Assembly (NCBI GenBank): GCA_964597075.1
Contig: CAZQXC010000128.1
Span: forward strand, 1 to 7,182
Origin: UBA2336 sp964597075
Lineage (GTDB): Bacteria; Bacteroidota; Bacteroidia; Cytophagales; Cyclobacteriaceae
Direction of reading: 5' to 3'
Length of the DNA stretch: 7,182 nucleotides
A program made the translations under genes and the position numbers. The number at the start of each line of letters is the position of its first letter. The first letter of the stretch is position 1. The notes beneath the pieces are model-generated. The model was not told the origin of the DNA. It did not search any database and saw only the letters and a program-made list of their open reading frames with translations. Of the stretch, positions 6,818-7,182 are shown one piece after another.

Positions 6818-7182
6818 TTATTTTTTCAAAACGATTTTTTCCATAGTATCCAACTCCGGTTTGCCACCGCGATTTCCACTGCCCGCGACTATGTATATTG
6901 TATCTTTATGCAATATTGCCTGCGTACCATGTCTTCCTCTTTTTAGAGAACCATACTTTTCCCATTTATTTGAAAGAATGTTAAAAATCTCTACATTTTC
7001 GTGGGCTTCTTCTAAAGCTACACTTTCACCACCTATAATTATAAGTTTATTATTCCAAAAAATAGTCGAAGTTCCAGCTCTCTCTGTAGGCAAATTATGG
7101 GTTTTATCGATTGTTTTCCAGGTACTGGTTTTAAGATCAAATACGTCGATCTCGGGAATAGTAAGTTCAAAAGTTTGTTTGG
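6818..7182 (-). CDS. Kelch-repeat protein, C-terminal part (5' end outside window)
   Basis: The frame is open from the right edge to TAA at 6818, giving the last 121 or so residues. Two Kelch blades are visible: one running IDVFDLKTSTWKTI, LPTERAGTSTIFWNNKLIIIGGE, and a second running VEIFNILSNKWEKYG, KRGRHGTQAILHKDTIYIVAGSG. The order W, then R-G/H, then the hydrophobic-GG strand is the Kelch pattern, and the protein ends just after a partial last blade (MEKIVLKK). A TTG at 7093 is not the start, because the blade pattern continues unbroken upstream. Kelch propellers in Bacteroidota are often exported and carbohydrate-related, but no catalytic residue is visible in this part, so the function is left open. 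It reads in the same direction as the operon, 650 bp upstream of it. Confidence 0.82.
   Translation of the reverse strand, partial: KQTFELTIPEIDVFDLKTSTWKTIDKTHNLPTERAGTSTIFWNNKLIIIGGESVALEEAHENVEIFNILSNKWEKYGSLKRGRHGTQAILHKDTIYIVAGSGNRGGKPELDTMEKIVLKK

Overview
The window looks like part of a polysaccharide-utilisation region from a marine member of the Bacteroidota, most likely a flavobacterium. The grounds are: strongly AT-rich DNA; gene starts without a Shine-Dalgarno sequence; two promoters with a Bacteroidota-type -7 box (TAnnTTTG-like); and a gene set of a sulfatase fused to an alpha-L-rhamnosidase, a cytochrome c/PQQ-type sugar dehydrogenase, two DUF1080 proteins and a Kelch protein. 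All recognisable intact genes read on the minus strand. I name no species.

Layout, left to right: (1) 1-2724, minus: the first 908 residues of a large exported two-domain enzyme, an S1-type sulfatase followed by a family 78 alpha-L-rhamnosidase that runs off the left edge. This architecture is known from ulvan-degradation loci of marine Flavobacteriia, so sulfated rhamnose-containing algal glycans are the likely target. (2) 2725-2910: its promoter region. (3) 2911-3627 and 3641-4405, minus: tandem paralogues of the DUF1080 (3-keto-disaccharide hydrolase-like) family. (4) 4407-6170, minus: a membrane-anchored protein with an N-terminal cytochrome c domain and a glucose/sorbosone-dehydrogenase propeller. 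It is followed with only 1 nt and 13 nt spacing by the two DUF1080 genes, so the three form a tight operon. (5) 6171-6817: about 650 bp without an intact gene, holding the operon promoter and, on the plus strand, a decayed IS21-family remnant. (6) 6818-7182, minus: the C-terminal end of a Kelch-repeat protein that continues past the right edge.

The most interesting signal is regulatory. A 20-bp element (18 of 20 identical) containing CAGGATGG lies in front of both the oxidoreductase operon and the sulfatase/rhamnosidase gene. In both places it sits exactly 19 nt upstream of a -7-like box. This suggests one activator switches on both units. It links a candidate 'oxidise the sugar, then cleave the keto-glycoside' module (dehydrogenase plus DUF1080 pair) to desulfation and rhamnose removal. 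The promoter also moves the dehydrogenase start to 6170. A second point is that two acidic positions of the rhamnosidase active-site motif appear to be Asn.
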